Shown piece by piece: positions 1-10,399 of a stretch of 64,000 nucleotides of DNA (positions are counted from its first letter, which is position 1; each line of letters begins with the position of its first letter). Below the pieces are notes generated by a model that was not told the DNA's origin, ran no database searches, and saw only the letters and a list, made by a program, of their open reading frames with translations. The stretch is from assembly GCA_900128395.1 (NCBI GenBank), contig LT649239.1, positions 1 to 64,000 on the forward strand, written 5' to 3'. Both the position numbers and the translations under genes were made by a program. The stretch comes from Stramenopiles sp. TOSAG23-2 (lineage: Eukaryota > Sar).

Positions 1-97
1 CAGTCAGTTTCATTTAAAACATAATTAGATCAAAATATTCATGTACTTCTTTCCTTTAGACATGTGTTAAGAGATGTGTCTTATTTCGAATTAATTC

Positions 98-463
98 GTA
101 GAAGATTTAGATAGAAAAAATCGACACATTGTATTTTGGTGATATTTCTGATAATTTTTCAATATTTTGGTGATTTTTTGGCCTCTAACCCTAAACTAAC
201 CCGATCTTGAAAATCACATATCGGTATAAAGCTCGGCTTATACGTGATGTATGGACAGGAGAACAGTCGGGGATTGTTTTGTAGAAGATTTAGATAGAAA
301 AAATCGACATATTGTATTTTGGTGATATTTCTGAGAATTTTTCAATATTTTGGTGATTTTTTGGTCTATAACCCTAAACTAACCCGATCTTGAAAATCAC
401 ATATCGGTGTCAAGCTCGACTTATATCCGGTGTATGGACAGGAGGACGGTCGGGAAATGTTCA
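98..463. repeat. 183-bp diverged tandem duplication with telomere-like core
   Basis: Two head-to-tail copies, 98-280 and 281-about 463, begin with 'gtagaagatttagatag'. They share the core 'ctaaccctaaactaaccc' and end near 'tgtatggacaggag'. The copies differ at a scatter of positions (for example gagaacagtcgggg against gaggacggtcggga), so this is a real, older duplication and not an assembly overlap. Confidence 0.9.
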
Positions 464-502
464 TATCATCAGTATACGACTTTTAGGTATTGGTTTCAGC
501 TT

Positions 503-704
503 TGTATATAATGGGAAAGTGTAGAAATGGCATTCGTGTGAGTGTACGTTGGTGTTGAAAAATAGAGTGAGAGGTCCCGTCATGTAATGAAATGAAAAAT
601 CCATCATCACAACGATGAAATGTATATAATGGGAAAGTGTAGAAATGGCATTTGTGTGAGTGTATGTTGGTGTTGAAAAATAGAGTGAGAGGTCCCGTCA
701 TGTA
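503..704. repeat. diverged direct repeat, 84-bp copies 118 bp apart
   Basis: Copies at 503-586 and 621-704 both start 'tgtatataatgggaaagtg' and end 'ggtcccgtcatgta'. They differ by a few substitutions (attcgtg/atttgtg, gtacgtt/gtatgtt). An open frame on the minus strand across both copies is a by-product of the repeat. Confidence 0.85.
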
Positions 705-2272
705 CGGGTATGACCCCGCAGTGCTGAGTAGTGCTAGCATCTCTAACCCTAACGTAAATGATCAAAATGCACGATATTTTTAATAAGCAAGGTTCTACTG
801 GTAAACTGCCAAGACCACGACCTACAGATATTGTATACGTAATAAATAACGGATATACAACGTTTCAAAGTCTAATTTTAATATCTTCAATGAAAGTTTT
901 CAACCTTTCATGATTTTCACCATTTCGATGAAAAAGTGCTCTAATACTAACTCCATGCTAACGTACGATTTAAAAAAAATTCTCAGCACTTTTTGTTAAA
1001 AACATAATTATACACGTAAACTCTCGGAGAAAAGTTAAATATATCACCTATGACATAGAAACTACGATATTTTATCAAAATTTTTTATGTTTCATGTTCT
1101 AAATGAAGATTTCTAGCTCCCGTTAAAATTGTTGTGTATGAAAATCGATCTGGATTTTTAGGCCTTTTTCAACCATGTTCAAATACATTGCAAAATAGGG
1201 TATAGTTAATACAATATATCTCAAGTCAATCAAAATATTAATACAAAAGTAGGTTCGATTCTCATTAATACATGTATAGAGCCAAACCTAAGAGTAAGTT
1301 GATGACAACTGAGTGTCAGGAACATACTTTACTAACAACGTTTCAATTGCATGTCAAAGTACCCTTACTATGGAATAGGCTTGTAAAACCTTAATAAAAG
1401 TGTCAAAAAATGTGCATTTTTGAGTGAAAATTCACTTTGGGTCTAGCGTTTCATGTAAATGTAATATTTATTTTGGTTGGAGTTTAGAGATACAAGTAAT
1501 ATATATAAAGAAAGGATGCGGAAGTTTATATGGGGTGTAAATGTTGGAAATGATGTTTGGAGACATAATGCAAATTTTGTATATCTGATGAAATTTCTCA
1601 ATTTTCGTACCCACTTTGGCGGAACTTTTAAAAATGAAAATATAATTGGCAAAAATATTCGTGTTTGAGGTGTTAGAGAAATGTAGTATAAAGTTGGTAG
1701 TCTAATTTACATAATTTTGGCAATATACTTAAAACTTAAGTATGGAGATTTTTTGTTAAACTATAGTATGGAGATTTTTTGTTATTTTCTATAGTAATGA
1801 TAATTGTCCCTATGAAGTTTTTTTAATATATGGAAATAGCATTAAGAAATTAGCATGGACAGGCGCCTTTCAACATTTTACACTTGAAAATTGTGTTTTT
1901 CTGCCATGTTTTCTGTTTTTCGTTTCCTAACATATTTATACTTAATGTAGTCCTTTTCATATACTCAGTAGATTTGTAGTGTTTGATATATTTGATAGGT
2001 CATATTAGGTATTTTTTGTACTTGAGAGAAGGGCATATTTCTCCAAAAAAAAAATTCTACTAAAAAAAACTGGACCACCAACAAGAATGCCTGGAAAATG
2101 CCAGAATGAAGACGTTATAATTAATTTTTTTTTTTTTCTTGATAATTATTATTATTTCAATTGATGAATATATGAAATAATAAAATGGTATGAACATGTA
2201 ACAAACAAAGTAGGAAAATCAATCTCATTATTATTTTGCAATCTTTGCAACAAAACAACAAAAAACTCAAAG

Positions 2273-4225
2273 ATGGACTTACGTCATATACATTCAAAAG
2301 GAAATGCATCGAAATATACAGGTATGGAAACCATTCGTTGTAAAAGTTGTGGTACAACAATGGGATTTCCAACGAAACGTGTTAAGTTAGTTTATAGGTA
2401 TTGTACATATTGCCAATTAGATATAGGAGAGTTAACGTATAATGATTCGGATGAAGGTATTTACTGCGAAGTAAAGGAGGATGATCCGAATTCTGCCGGT
2501 GGATTAATTAAACGTTTACGTCTTGTCATACGTGCAGCTGCATGGGGACATCCTAGAGATGGTGCAAAATCGATTGATGTAACCGATAAAATTCAAAAAA
2601 TGGTAGACGAAGGCACGGGTGACTCGTTAACAATAAATGCTAAAAAATTTAAACCACTAAAAACTTTTGGTGATCCATATGAAAAGGGCCGAAAGCAATT
2701 AACTATACTTACACGTTATGGCGATCGCTATTGTGAACGGTACGTCATGCAAGGGAAAGGTGATAGGCTGAAAAAATCACTTAAAATTGTACCTCCATTT
2801 GACCCATGGTTATTTATTATATATGCTACATATGGACATCGAGCAGATCCACGTTGCCAATACAATGTTACGGAAAAGTTACAAGCTAGAATAGACGATG
2901 CAGGTGGTAGATATTTAGGTATACCAGGGGATGAAGATGTAGCAAACTGGTTTGGGGATCCATATCCTGGTGGCCGTAAACATTTAATTATTGATTATGA
3001 AATGGGTGGCTGGCTAGGTGATGTTACTGTCCCGGAAGCACATGGACATGTATTGGAACCATTGACAATAATAGCACCCATGGTAACTCCACAATTAAAA
3101 ATTAATTATGCTCGATTTGGTATGTTAAAACCGTTAAAAGAACAAAGTTTACTTAAAGGTGCGAGACCTAAATTTGTGGATCAATATTACAGTGGAGAAG
3201 TAAACGATATAAGCAAAGATGGTACATATAGTATTAAATTTGATGATGGTGATTTTAAATCAGGTATTACATCTGCTCAAATACGATCTTTGGACAAAAA
3301 GGAAGAAAAGAAAATGGAAAAGAAAAAACCTAAAAGTATAAATGATATTGAAATTGATAGTGGTGGTTTTGAAATTGGTGAACGTGTCGAAGCTGATTGC
3401 TTCTCTAACAGTGAAACATTAACTTTGATTTTGCAGAAAAGAGCTGATTATTGTGAAGGAGAACGTTTAGAAATTACTACAGAGGATAACATGATTGAAA
3501 TTGTTGGTAAAGATCCATGTCCAGGACTTGCCAAAGTATTGTACATAGAATATACATTAAGAGAACATGCCGGTAAAGCAAAAATACGATGTGATACAAG
3601 TGGACATTTAGTAGAAACATTATCATTAGAAACACCTGCATATAAAGAAGGTGGAGAACGTTCGCGACTTTTAAAAGGAAATAATATGTTGGTAGCACCT
3701 GGTGTAAATTTAAAAAGTGCTGGTTTTGGGCACCCATCAATGGATTCTAGAAAAGGTTTATATGATATTACCTCTATTTTGACACGGCGTTTGGATCGTA
3801 ATAAAGGTAAACTTTTACACGTCCCGCGTAGTGAGGATTTGGAAAAAAGTTTTGGTAATCCATGCCGTGGTGTATTTAAAAATTTATTTATACGATACCA
3901 AATGCCAATGTGGATGCAAACATTAGAAGTTGAAGGTATTGGTAGGCGTTTACAAGCAACTGTACGTCTTGGATGGCCTGGAGATATAACAGTATCACCA
4001 AAACCAAAAGATGTACCATTAAAAACAAAAGGTGGGCAAGGATGGTCAACAAGATGGAAAGGTGATTTTGATGAAAATGCTTTGCATGCATCCAGGCATG
4101 AAATTGCTATGGAGAAAAAGAGAAAAATCGAAGCTGCACATAAAGCATTGCAATTAAAGATTGCAATGCAAAAACGCAAAGAGAGAGAAGCTATATTAGC
4201 AAAGAAAGGAAAATTGTTGTTGTAA
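2273..4225 (+). CDS. DUF3395 (DNAJC11 C-terminal-like) repeat protein with zinc ribbon and Tudor-like module
   Basis: This 650-aa protein has no J domain but contains several copies of a module that resembles DUF3395, the C-terminal domain of DNAJC11-type proteins. Each copy has the pattern LxIxYAxxGH, then 'DVT..', then FGDPxPGxxKxLxIxY. Copies lie at roughly residues 80-160, 180-245 and 480-555, with more degenerate ones at about 275 and 385-430. The N-terminus has a zinc-ribbon-like C23xxC26...C44xxC47. Around residues 300-335 there is a Tudor/agenet-like stretch with 'DGTYSIKFDDGD', also found in the gene at 39.1-41.7 kb. The C-terminal 50 residues are basic and helical, probably a coiled coil. 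The start is the first ATG after an AT-rich leader. Function is unknown; scaffolding or protein-protein binding is an inference. Confidence 0.8.
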   Translation: MDLRHIHSKGNASKYTGMETIRCKSCGTTMGFPTKRVKLVYRYCTYCQLDIGELTYNDSDEGIYCEVKEDDPNSAGGLIKRLRLVIRAAAWGHPRDGAKSIDVTDKIQKMVDEGTGDSLTINAKKFKPLKTFGDPYEKGRKQLTILTRYGDRYCERYVMQGKGDRLKKSLKIVPPFDPWLFIIYATYGHRADPRCQYNVTEKLQARIDDAGGRYLGIPGDEDVANWFGDPYPGGRKHLIIDYEMGGWLGDVTVPEAHGHVLEPLTIIAPMVTPQLKINYARFGMLKPLKEQSLLKGARPKFVDQYYSGEVNDISKDGTYSIKFDDGDFKSGITSAQIRSLDKKEEKKMEKKKPKSINDIEIDSGGFEIGERVEADCFSNSETLTLILQKRADYCEGERLEITTEDNMIEIVGKDPCPGLAKVLYIEYTLREHAGKAKIRCDTSGHLVETLSLETPAYKEGGERSRLLKGNNMLVAPGVNLKSAGFGHPSMDSRKGLYDITSILTRRLDRNKGKLLHVPRSEDLEKSFGNPCRGVFKNLFIRYQMPMWMQTLEVEGIGRRLQATVRLGWPGDITVSPKPKDVPLKTKGGQGWSTRWKGDFDENALHASRHEIAMEKKRKIEAAHKALQLKIAMQKRKEREAILAKKGKLLL

Positions 4226-4772
4226 AACGTTAATTTGTTGTAGGAAAAGTAAAATTTGTAGTATGTGTGTGTGTGTGTGTGCGTAACGTGTGTATTGATA
4301 TTTATTTTATATATATTTTAAAACAGTCTATATATATCATAATATGATTATATTAATAAAATATATTAATATTTTTTATTTCTACTCGCGATAATTCCTA
4401 CTCTCAAAAGTATGTGTGTCAATAACTACGTACGCTCGTAACAAAAACAGGAATTACAGATGAAGTGCGGCATTTTTAATATGATAAAGTGTACAATGTC
4501 GTTTGAAAGTAAAAATATTAATATGATTTTTTTAAAAATGTTAATCCTCACTAATGACAAATAATAATCTAAAAAATGGTAATATATACTTTAAGATTTT
4601 AACCGCGTTCATAAATCTAAAAAATGGTATATATATCTAATATTTATAAAATAAACCAAACTTCGTACGTAAATACCAAACTCTTCTCATATTTTATTTA
4701 ACAACTTGTTTACATTTACAAGAAACCATGTATACATTCACCCACATACAATACATTTACATACACACATAT
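4226..4772. other. intergenic, convergent 3' regions
   Basis: This lies between two convergent genes. It holds a short GT dinucleotide run near 4264-4281 and AT-rich sequence. A small repeated phrase, 'aatctaaaaaatggta', occurs at about 4568 and 4615. No gene is seen. Confidence 0.6.
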
Positions 4773-5828
4773 TTACTCAACTTTTTCTTCAACATTAGCC
4801 GCTTTCGATAATCTCGATGCTTTCGCTATTTTGCCAATCGTACGCATGACTTTAATACGTGCTTGTGCTTTTTTCCATTTCGTTTTTGCGCATATATTAC
4901 CGATACCATCTTGAATATGATGACCCAAATCGCCTTCTCTCCGTTTTGTCTTATCACATATCCATGGATGTGCCAATACTTCTTCTGCAGAATAACGTTC
5001 TTCAGGATCAACAACTAATAATTTAGAGATTAAATCTTTTGCACTATCTGAAACTTCATCCCAATATGGCGATAAGAATTCGTATTCTGCTGCCTTTATC
5101 GATTGGAATAATTCCATTAAATTGTCATCCTCCGCATAAAACGGTTGAAAACCACACAATAAGATATATGCAATAACGCCCAAACTCCACATATCAACTT
5201 TTGGTCCATACATTGGTGATGTTTGGATCACTTCTGGCGCAACATAACTTGGTGTACCACATGCTGTTTCCATCATATTGCTTGCAGTATCTTGATCAAT
5301 ATACTTTGCTAAACCAAAGTCTGTAAGTTTCAACGTATTTCCATCGTTTTCACTATAGATTAAATTTTCTGGTTTTAAATCACGATGAACGATATTATGA
5401 TCATGCAAATATTTCAATGCTTCTGCCACTTGGCATATGACATCAGCGGCTTCTTCCTCGCCATATTTTTCTTTCTGCGCAATACGATCAAAAAGTTCGC
5501 CACCGTTGCAAAGTTCTACCATTAATATTAAATGCTTATCACTCTCAAACATTTCATATAGTTGTACACAGCCTTTATTTTTAATTTTGAGCATTATATC
5601 TACCTCATCTTTCAGCAACGGCAGGTCTTCGTGCGTACAAGTAGCTTTATCTATAATTTTTGCTGCCACTTGAGCTGGATATTCTGATCTTTCTGGATCT
5701 CCATTGTTGACTTTTGTAGCTGAACGAACAGTTGCAAACGAGCCCTTTCCTAACACTTTTTTACTTACAGTCCAATATTTGGAACATTCCTCTTTTTTTA
5801 ATACACCAGATGAACCAGATGCACCCAT
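4773..5828 (-). CDS. CAMK-family Ser/Thr protein kinase, probably N-myristoylated
   Basis: This 351-aa protein is a complete calcium/calmodulin-dependent-type kinase. It has the glycine loop GKGSFATV (27-34), the catalytic-loop HRDLKPEN, the DFG motif, the activation-segment end GTPSYVAPE, and the DMWSLGVIAYILLCGFQPF helix typical of CaMKI/CDPK kinases. The kinase domain fills residues 20-290. A basic amphipathic tail after it (WKKAQARIKVMRTI region) resembles an autoinhibitory/calmodulin-binding segment. No EF hands follow, so it is not a CDPK. The N-terminus MGASGSS fits the N-myristoylation pattern (Gly2, Ser6), which suggests membrane attachment. The start is the first ATG of an uninterrupted frame. 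Confidence 0.92.
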   Translation of the reverse strand: MGASGSSGVLKKEECSKYWTVSKKVLGKGSFATVRSATKVNNGDPERSEYPAQVAAKIIDKATCTHEDLPLLKDEVDIMLKIKNKGCVQLYEMFESDKHLILMVELCNGGELFDRIAQKEKYGEEEAADVICQVAEALKYLHDHNIVHRDLKPENLIYSENDGNTLKLTDFGLAKYIDQDTASNMMETACGTPSYVAPEVIQTSPMYGPKVDMWSLGVIAYILLCGFQPFYAEDDNLMELFQSIKAAEYEFLSPYWDEVSDSAKDLISKLLVVDPEERYSAEEVLAHPWICDKTKRREGDLGHHIQDGIGNICAKTKWKKAQARIKVMRTIGKIAKASRLSKAANVEEKVE

Positions 5829-6001
5829 ATTTTTGTATTTGTGAAAGTGTTAGCTTATATAAAATATTCTCTATATATTATAGATTATCTTATTGTAGTA
5901 ATATATAATTAATTGTTGTATCTCTATATTAATATATACTATATATTATATATATATATACTTGGGATTAACGGAATGTAAATTTAAGATAAATATATGT
6001 T

Positions 6002-6334
6002 GTGTGTAGTCCAGGCAGTCGTCTTATTTCTCCACTTCTTCTCTTCTTTTTTCTAACATATCTTGCGAAGGGTGATGTATTTACTGGTCGATCTTTTATT
6101 TATTCATTACAGTTTAAAGATACTTATAGCGTAAATCATAGACATTTTCATTTTAAATATCCCAAAAAGCGTGAGGTACTCTTTGTATCCAACTTCATAA
6201 TACTGGTAATATTTCTTTTGTGCACTTTAACTTTTTTGGTGAGAAGCAGGAGTTGCAGAAACGCCGAAAAAAAAAAGAAAAAGCTGCGCCAGCAGCAGTG
6301 TCCAGCTGGCCCAGACAAAAAAGGCTGTTGCTAG
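6002..6334 (+). CDS. possible small membrane protein, start not resolved
   Basis: An open frame of about 110 codons encodes a hydrophobic N-terminus, a polar middle and a clear membrane span (about residues 62-80), followed by a very basic Lys-rich, Cys-containing tail. It has no ATG: the frame opens at a GTG, and an ATG at 5996 in another frame runs into a stop after 19 codons. A missing upstream exon or a one-base error is possible. No family is recognised, and an open frame on the opposite strand (6227-6589, ATG start) is no more convincing. Confidence 0.25.
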   Translation: MCSPGSRLISPLLLFFFLTYLAKGDVFTGRSFIYSLQFKDTYSVNHRHFHFKYPKKREVLFVSNFIILVIFLLCTLTFLVRSRSCRNAEKKKKKLRQQQCPAGPDKKGCC

Positions 6335-6609
6335 TACGTAGTAGTATATGATTTTGTATATTAAAAATAGCATAAATATAGTATTGGAGAATTTTTGTGT
6401 TTCGCCTACATAGACTATTACATTATTACAGCTTAACAGTTGTTGTGTCAAAAAATAAAGACTGTAAAAATATATATTATCATTACATTGTATATATATT
6501 TCAATCAATATTTTTGTATAAGACTGGAAATCTTCCCATTCGTAATATATTGAAAGTACAATAAAGGCTAAAGGCCAAAGAATAAGCATATATTCATTAT
6601 TATTACATA

Positions 6610-7656
6610 ATGAAAATTCGTAACTTACCCGTTCCTATATGGAAGCGTAAACAACATGTAAAAATTCCTGTAATAATAAAAGGCAGTAAAGCAAGAAAAG
6701 ATGACTTGAATTCCGTTGGAACAGCCGTATCAAACGAGTTTTGTCGTAAAATATTATGGAATCAATATCCTAAAAATCTAATAGACGTAGTAAAAGAAAA
6801 GGCTGGAGCGGCACCACCACCAATACCGTTGGGCCCGAGTGATTTTGAAGAAGATGGGAGGATGAAAGCTGAAACTATTAAACGATCTATAGAACAGGTC
6901 TATCCTGGTGCAGAACCAAATCCAACTTTAAGAAAAGCTATATTAGGTGTATTATCAGATGAAGGTTTAAATTATTCAAATACATATTTTGCTTGCTCAA
7001 GATCGCCATTGAACGTCAGTACCATTTTTAATGGCGATTGGCTCTTTCCAAAAGATTATGTAAATATTGGTGGATTAGGCGGTTTGCCATTTGGTGGTCG
7101 TTCCGCGTTTCGCACAGTAATGAAACGTGTTCCAGACTCATGTTGTTTGTTACTTGTATCATCGACTCATACGGGCTTTGATCCAGCTGGAAATTTAGGT
7201 TTTGTACAACGTTTGGATACTAAAACCATGCAAGTCTCTCCCCCATTGCAAACATGTCGTGCAGGCATGAAAGCATTTCGAATATTATTAGCAGATCCAG
7301 ATTATTCATTAACAGAATTAGAACAACAAGATAAGCAATATAATTATATATTTAATCTAATAAAACATCATTTTGATCATATTTCTGAATGTGATTTTGT
7401 TACTGAAGGTATTGGACGTGTATTTTTAGATAAATCAAGAACAACACTATTGAAATATTTAAGTGAATCTAAAAAGGCACAGAATACAATCGTTGTTATA
7501 TTAAGTGGTACGCAAATTGAAACCCCATCTGGTATGGATGATTATTTTAGTATAACCGATTTAGAAATAAGACGTGGATCAAGGCCAGAAGACTTGAAAA
7601 GTTATAAAGATAAATTAAAATATTTTCTTGATCGAGAGCATTTATCACAACATTGA
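6610..7656 (+). CDS. LCIB / theta-carbonic-anhydrase-like protein
   Basis: This 348-aa protein resembles the LCIB/C family (limiting-CO2-inducible proteins and theta-type carbonic anhydrases), which share the beta-CA fold. The similarity covers VSNEFCRKILW (40-50), a GLGGLPFGGRSAF stretch matching the family's LGG...G signature, and a Cys-His-Cys set that would bind zinc: C129 (ACSRS), H187 (STHTGF) and C216 (TCRAGM). In active members the first cysteine sits in CRDE; here it is CSRS, so the Asp of the catalytic Asp-Arg pair is absent or moved and activity is doubtful. There is no obvious plastid-targeting peptide. The start is an in-frame ATG at the beginning of the conserved region's basic N-terminus. 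Assignment is by motif only. Confidence 0.65.
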   Translation: MKIRNLPVPIWKRKQHVKIPVIIKGSKARKDDLNSVGTAVSNEFCRKILWNQYPKNLIDVVKEKAGAAPPPIPLGPSDFEEDGRMKAETIKRSIEQVYPGAEPNPTLRKAILGVLSDEGLNYSNTYFACSRSPLNVSTIFNGDWLFPKDYVNIGGLGGLPFGGRSAFRTVMKRVPDSCCLLLVSSTHTGFDPAGNLGFVQRLDTKTMQVSPPLQTCRAGMKAFRILLADPDYSLTELEQQDKQYNYIFNLIKHHFDHISECDFVTEGIGRVFLDKSRTTLLKYLSESKKAQNTIVVILSGTQIETPSGMDDYFSITDLEIRRGSRPEDLKSYKDKLKYFLDREHLSQH

Positions 7657-8131
7657 ACAATAATGCATTTTTGTTCAAATATATAAAAAAATTCTCTTAT
7701 TTATAATATATTTAAAGATTTTATTTACTCATAAGGTATATAATAATATTATAACGTAAACACTAACGATAATTGATAGTGTATTAATATAAAAGTTGTT
7801 CACAAATATATATATCCTCCATGTGTAATATTTTGAGTGGTGTTTGAGAGTCTTCTCTCAGGTACAATCTATCATACTTGTACATTTATTTATAAACATA
7901 CAAACAAATATATATATATGTAACAAAAAATGTTCATAAAATTAAAATTCCAATTTTGAAAATGTAACAAACGAAGAAATCGAATTTGGAAGATGAATAA
8001 ATATTGGCCAAAATGTAGCCCTTCAGTAGTGAGCGGGATGGGTAAAACGTAAAAAATTATTTTTTCAAAAATAATAAATACCCCGAGAACCGTAAATTTT
8101 AATAAAAAATAAAAATTGTGCACACACATTT
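7657..8131. other. intergenic, convergent 3' regions
   Basis: AT-rich sequence between convergent genes. No gene, RNA or notable repeat is seen. Confidence 0.5.
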
Positions 8132-9058
8132 TTACACTATGCCATCGTCATCATATTGTCGTTGTTGTTGTTGATGGTATTTCTTTTCACTGGTTGAATT
8201 TATTTTATGTTTTGTCGATGATGGACCTTTTATCATCCGTTTTGCGATTTTTCTTATGCCTTTTAAACTGAAATATGATTTTGTTGGTGTATTTCTAGGC
8301 GATTTATTGTTATCACTATTTCGACGGGCATCTTCATTAATGTCAATTACGTTGAAGGAATTACGATTGTTGCTATCACTACTATCTTTGCTAATACTGC
8401 GATTGATACCTGTACCATTCATCTCATCATCATCCTTATTATAATTTGAAATATAATCAACTTCATAATCACTATTACTATCATTTTTTAATACAGATGA
8501 AAATAGGCTTTCGCCATCGATCAATTGTTTTTTTTTCTGCAAACGATTTGCATCTTTGCTGTTGTCATCTATACTATTAAAAAAACTATTACTTAATAAT
8601 TGCTTTTGATTTTGTTCATCGATTTGTTGTTTCTTTTTCAATGCTACATAATTCAGTTCCATTGATTTCTTTAAATCTGCTGCTTGTTTTCTTTTGGACT
8701 CAGCAACTGCAACTGCTTCAATACCAGTCAATGACATTCGTGCTAATACTTTCCCTTTCTTGCTATTTGATGCCCGCGATGATGTAGATGATGAATTTGA
8801 TCGAACACTACTAATGGATGATGATGCATTTGATCGACTTGATTTTGATGTAGCATGGCTACTAAATGAATGTTGCGAATCAGTATCGATAGACGATAAT
8901 GATTCCGCATATGCAGTCCTTCCACGTATATGCAATGACCGTCTCATTTCATCCGATAATGACCTGGTCTTTTCATTTTTATTCAATAATTGATCAACAT
9001 CTACATCTAACAGTGCTAAATCATTTAATGATATTGCTTTTGCTTGCATAGCTTCCAT
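8132..9058 (-). CDS. Ser/Asn-rich hypothetical protein
   Basis: This 308-aa protein is of no recognised family. The first 35 residues (MEAMQAKAISLNDLALLDVD) are the only ordered-looking part apart from a Lys/Gln-rich helical stretch at about 115-155. The rest is Ser-rich (60-110), acidic/Asn-rich (160-250) and ends in a basic segment (SLKGIRKIAKRMIKG) and a Gln/Asp tail. The composition suggests a largely disordered, possibly phosphorylated, cytosolic or nuclear protein. The start is the first ATG, with a CA repeat about 50 bases upstream. Confidence 0.7.
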   Translation of the reverse strand: MEAMQAKAISLNDLALLDVDVDQLLNKNEKTRSLSDEMRRSLHIRGRTAYAESLSSIDTDSQHSFSSHATSKSSRSNASSSISSVRSNSSSTSSRASNSKKGKVLARMSLTGIEAVAVAESKRKQAADLKKSMELNYVALKKKQQIDEQNQKQLLSNSFFNSIDDNSKDANRLQKKKQLIDGESLFSSVLKNDSNSDYEVDYISNYNKDDDEMNGTGINRSISKDSSDSNNRNSFNVIDINEDARRNSDNNKSPRNTPTKSYFSLKGIRKIAKRMIKGPSSTKHKINSTSEKKYHQQQQRQYDDDGIV

Positions 9059-9563
9059 TACTACTTCTAAAGAATTATATTATATAATTTATTTGTCGGT
9101 ATGTATACACACACACACACACACACATATATTTAATACTCGCTTTGATCTCATTTGATTTTCCTTTACTGTTTATCCTCATTGTAGATTCGTACACATT
9201 TATTACATTTTATATATTTTAATATATGGATTATCACATGTAGTAAATATATGTGATTTTTGTAGAAGAATTCTTTTCCATTTTGTTTTGGAGCGTATTT
9301 TTGAGTATTGTGCTATATTCTAATTATCATTCAAGTATAAATTATGGGTCATTTGAGAGGTACATATAGGCGATTAAGGTGAAAATGATGATTTTTGCGA
9401 AAAGAAATCATCAAAAAATACATATCTTTTTTTGGTATTATTATATATATTGTTCTCTTATGTGTTGAGGGTTCAGGAACAGAAATCCAAAACATATAAT
9501 ACGGCATTGAGGTCAGTATATATATTGCCTGTAATAAGACAACTCTTATACCAGAAAAAAAAA
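9059..9563. other. divergent promoter region with CA repeat and dispersed motif
   Basis: This separates two divergent genes. It holds a CA dinucleotide run at about 9104-9127 and, at 9331-9357, one copy of the dispersed motif 'aagtataaattatgggtca', which recurs twice near 24.1 kb. No gene is seen. Confidence 0.55.
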
Positions 9564-10172
9564 ATGTCTACCAATAACGAACCACCAACACAACATTTAG
9601 CACATCATTTTAGATATATGGCCATGTATCATAAACATTGCTGCGCGTGTTTAATTAAAGCAATACAAGAAAAGATGCCTGATGGTGAGACAGGTGATGT
9701 TAATAATAATTTGTACAAAAAAAATGTGTCTCTGTTTTTTAATTCTATACATGGAACCATGAACCATTTATTAGGAGGTGATGAGATATGGTATGGTCGT
9801 ATAAACGGTAGTGAAGTGCCAAAGGATATATTTCCAATCTATTTATTAGATGGTGTTGAGCTAGGAAGAAAGTGGGAAGAAAGATATGAAAACAGAAATG
9901 AATTATTTGAAAAATTATTAGGACAATGTGATAGGTGGATCGAACTGTTGAAAGATAAAGATGATGCATGGTGTATTGCCAATATAACGTATCATGATAC
10001 GGAAGGTGTTGCTACAAATCTTGTACGTGCATCAGGCTTAACACAAGTGTTTAATCATGGAACGCATCATCGTGGACAAATTTCAGCTGTATTTTCAAAA
10101 TTCAATTTTGAGTGTCCTTCTTTTGATTTTCAATCATTGCAAGATAAGTTTTTAAAATATCAAGTTGTGTAA
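9564..10172 (+). CDS. DinB-like four-helix metal-binding protein
   Basis: This 202-aa protein looks like the DinB/YfiT-like superfamily of putative metal-dependent hydrolases or thiol transferases. The hallmark histidines are present: H68 in NHLLGGDEIWYGRI at the end of one helix, and H165/H169 in NHGTHHRGQIS near the C-terminus, which would form the His3 metal site. The ATG at 9564 (MSTNNEPPTQ) is chosen because the upstream frame has only a TTG. The size suits the family. The substrate is unknown; in bacteria relatives act with mycothiol, bacillithiol or glutathione. Confidence 0.8.
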   Translation: MSTNNEPPTQHLAHHFRYMAMYHKHCCACLIKAIQEKMPDGETGDVNNNLYKKNVSLFFNSIHGTMNHLLGGDEIWYGRINGSEVPKDIFPIYLLDGVELGRKWEERYENRNELFEKLLGQCDRWIELLKDKDDAWCIANITYHDTEGVATNLVRASGLTQVFNHGTHHRGQISAVFSKFNFECPSFDFQSLQDKFLKYQVV

Positions 10173-10399
10173 TATAGTTATTTACTTTTGGGGTATAAAA
10201 AATATTCACACAAATATAAAACACACTTCTCGTTAAAAAAAATAATAATTTTTGTTACCTCCTCTCTCTCTCCAGAACACAAACGCATAATGTATTTTAT
10301 CCGCACCCGGTATTCATTTTATGCACATATAGAACTAAGTCCATTTTATTAATAATATCTTTTTCTGTTCCTCCTCATTTTCTTTTATATGGTGTGTAT

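Larger units (their letters stand above)
1..2272. other. non-coding, repeat-bearing region
   Basis: No convincing gene is seen. The stretch holds two diverged tandem duplications near its start (listed separately), telomere-like CTAACCCTAA heptamers, and a short tandem repeat at about 1740-1783 where a unit containing 'tatggagattttttgtta' occurs twice. Short open frames at 483-740 and 1443-1668 lack domain content and overlap repeats or each other on opposite strands. The last 150 bases are probably the promoter and 5' UTR of the next gene. Confidence 0.6.

Noticed and set aside
483-740. 85-aa minus-strand ORF
   Set aside because: Generated by the direct repeat at 503-704, with no family features.
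1245-1280. tRNA-like T-loop phrase 'ggttcgattctc'
   Set aside because: The flanking bases do not pair and no acceptor or anticodon arm fits. No tRNA gene was found in the window.
3448-4179. 243-codon antisense ORF inside the DUF3395-like gene
   Set aside because: Lies wholly within a well-supported coding frame and shows no domain.
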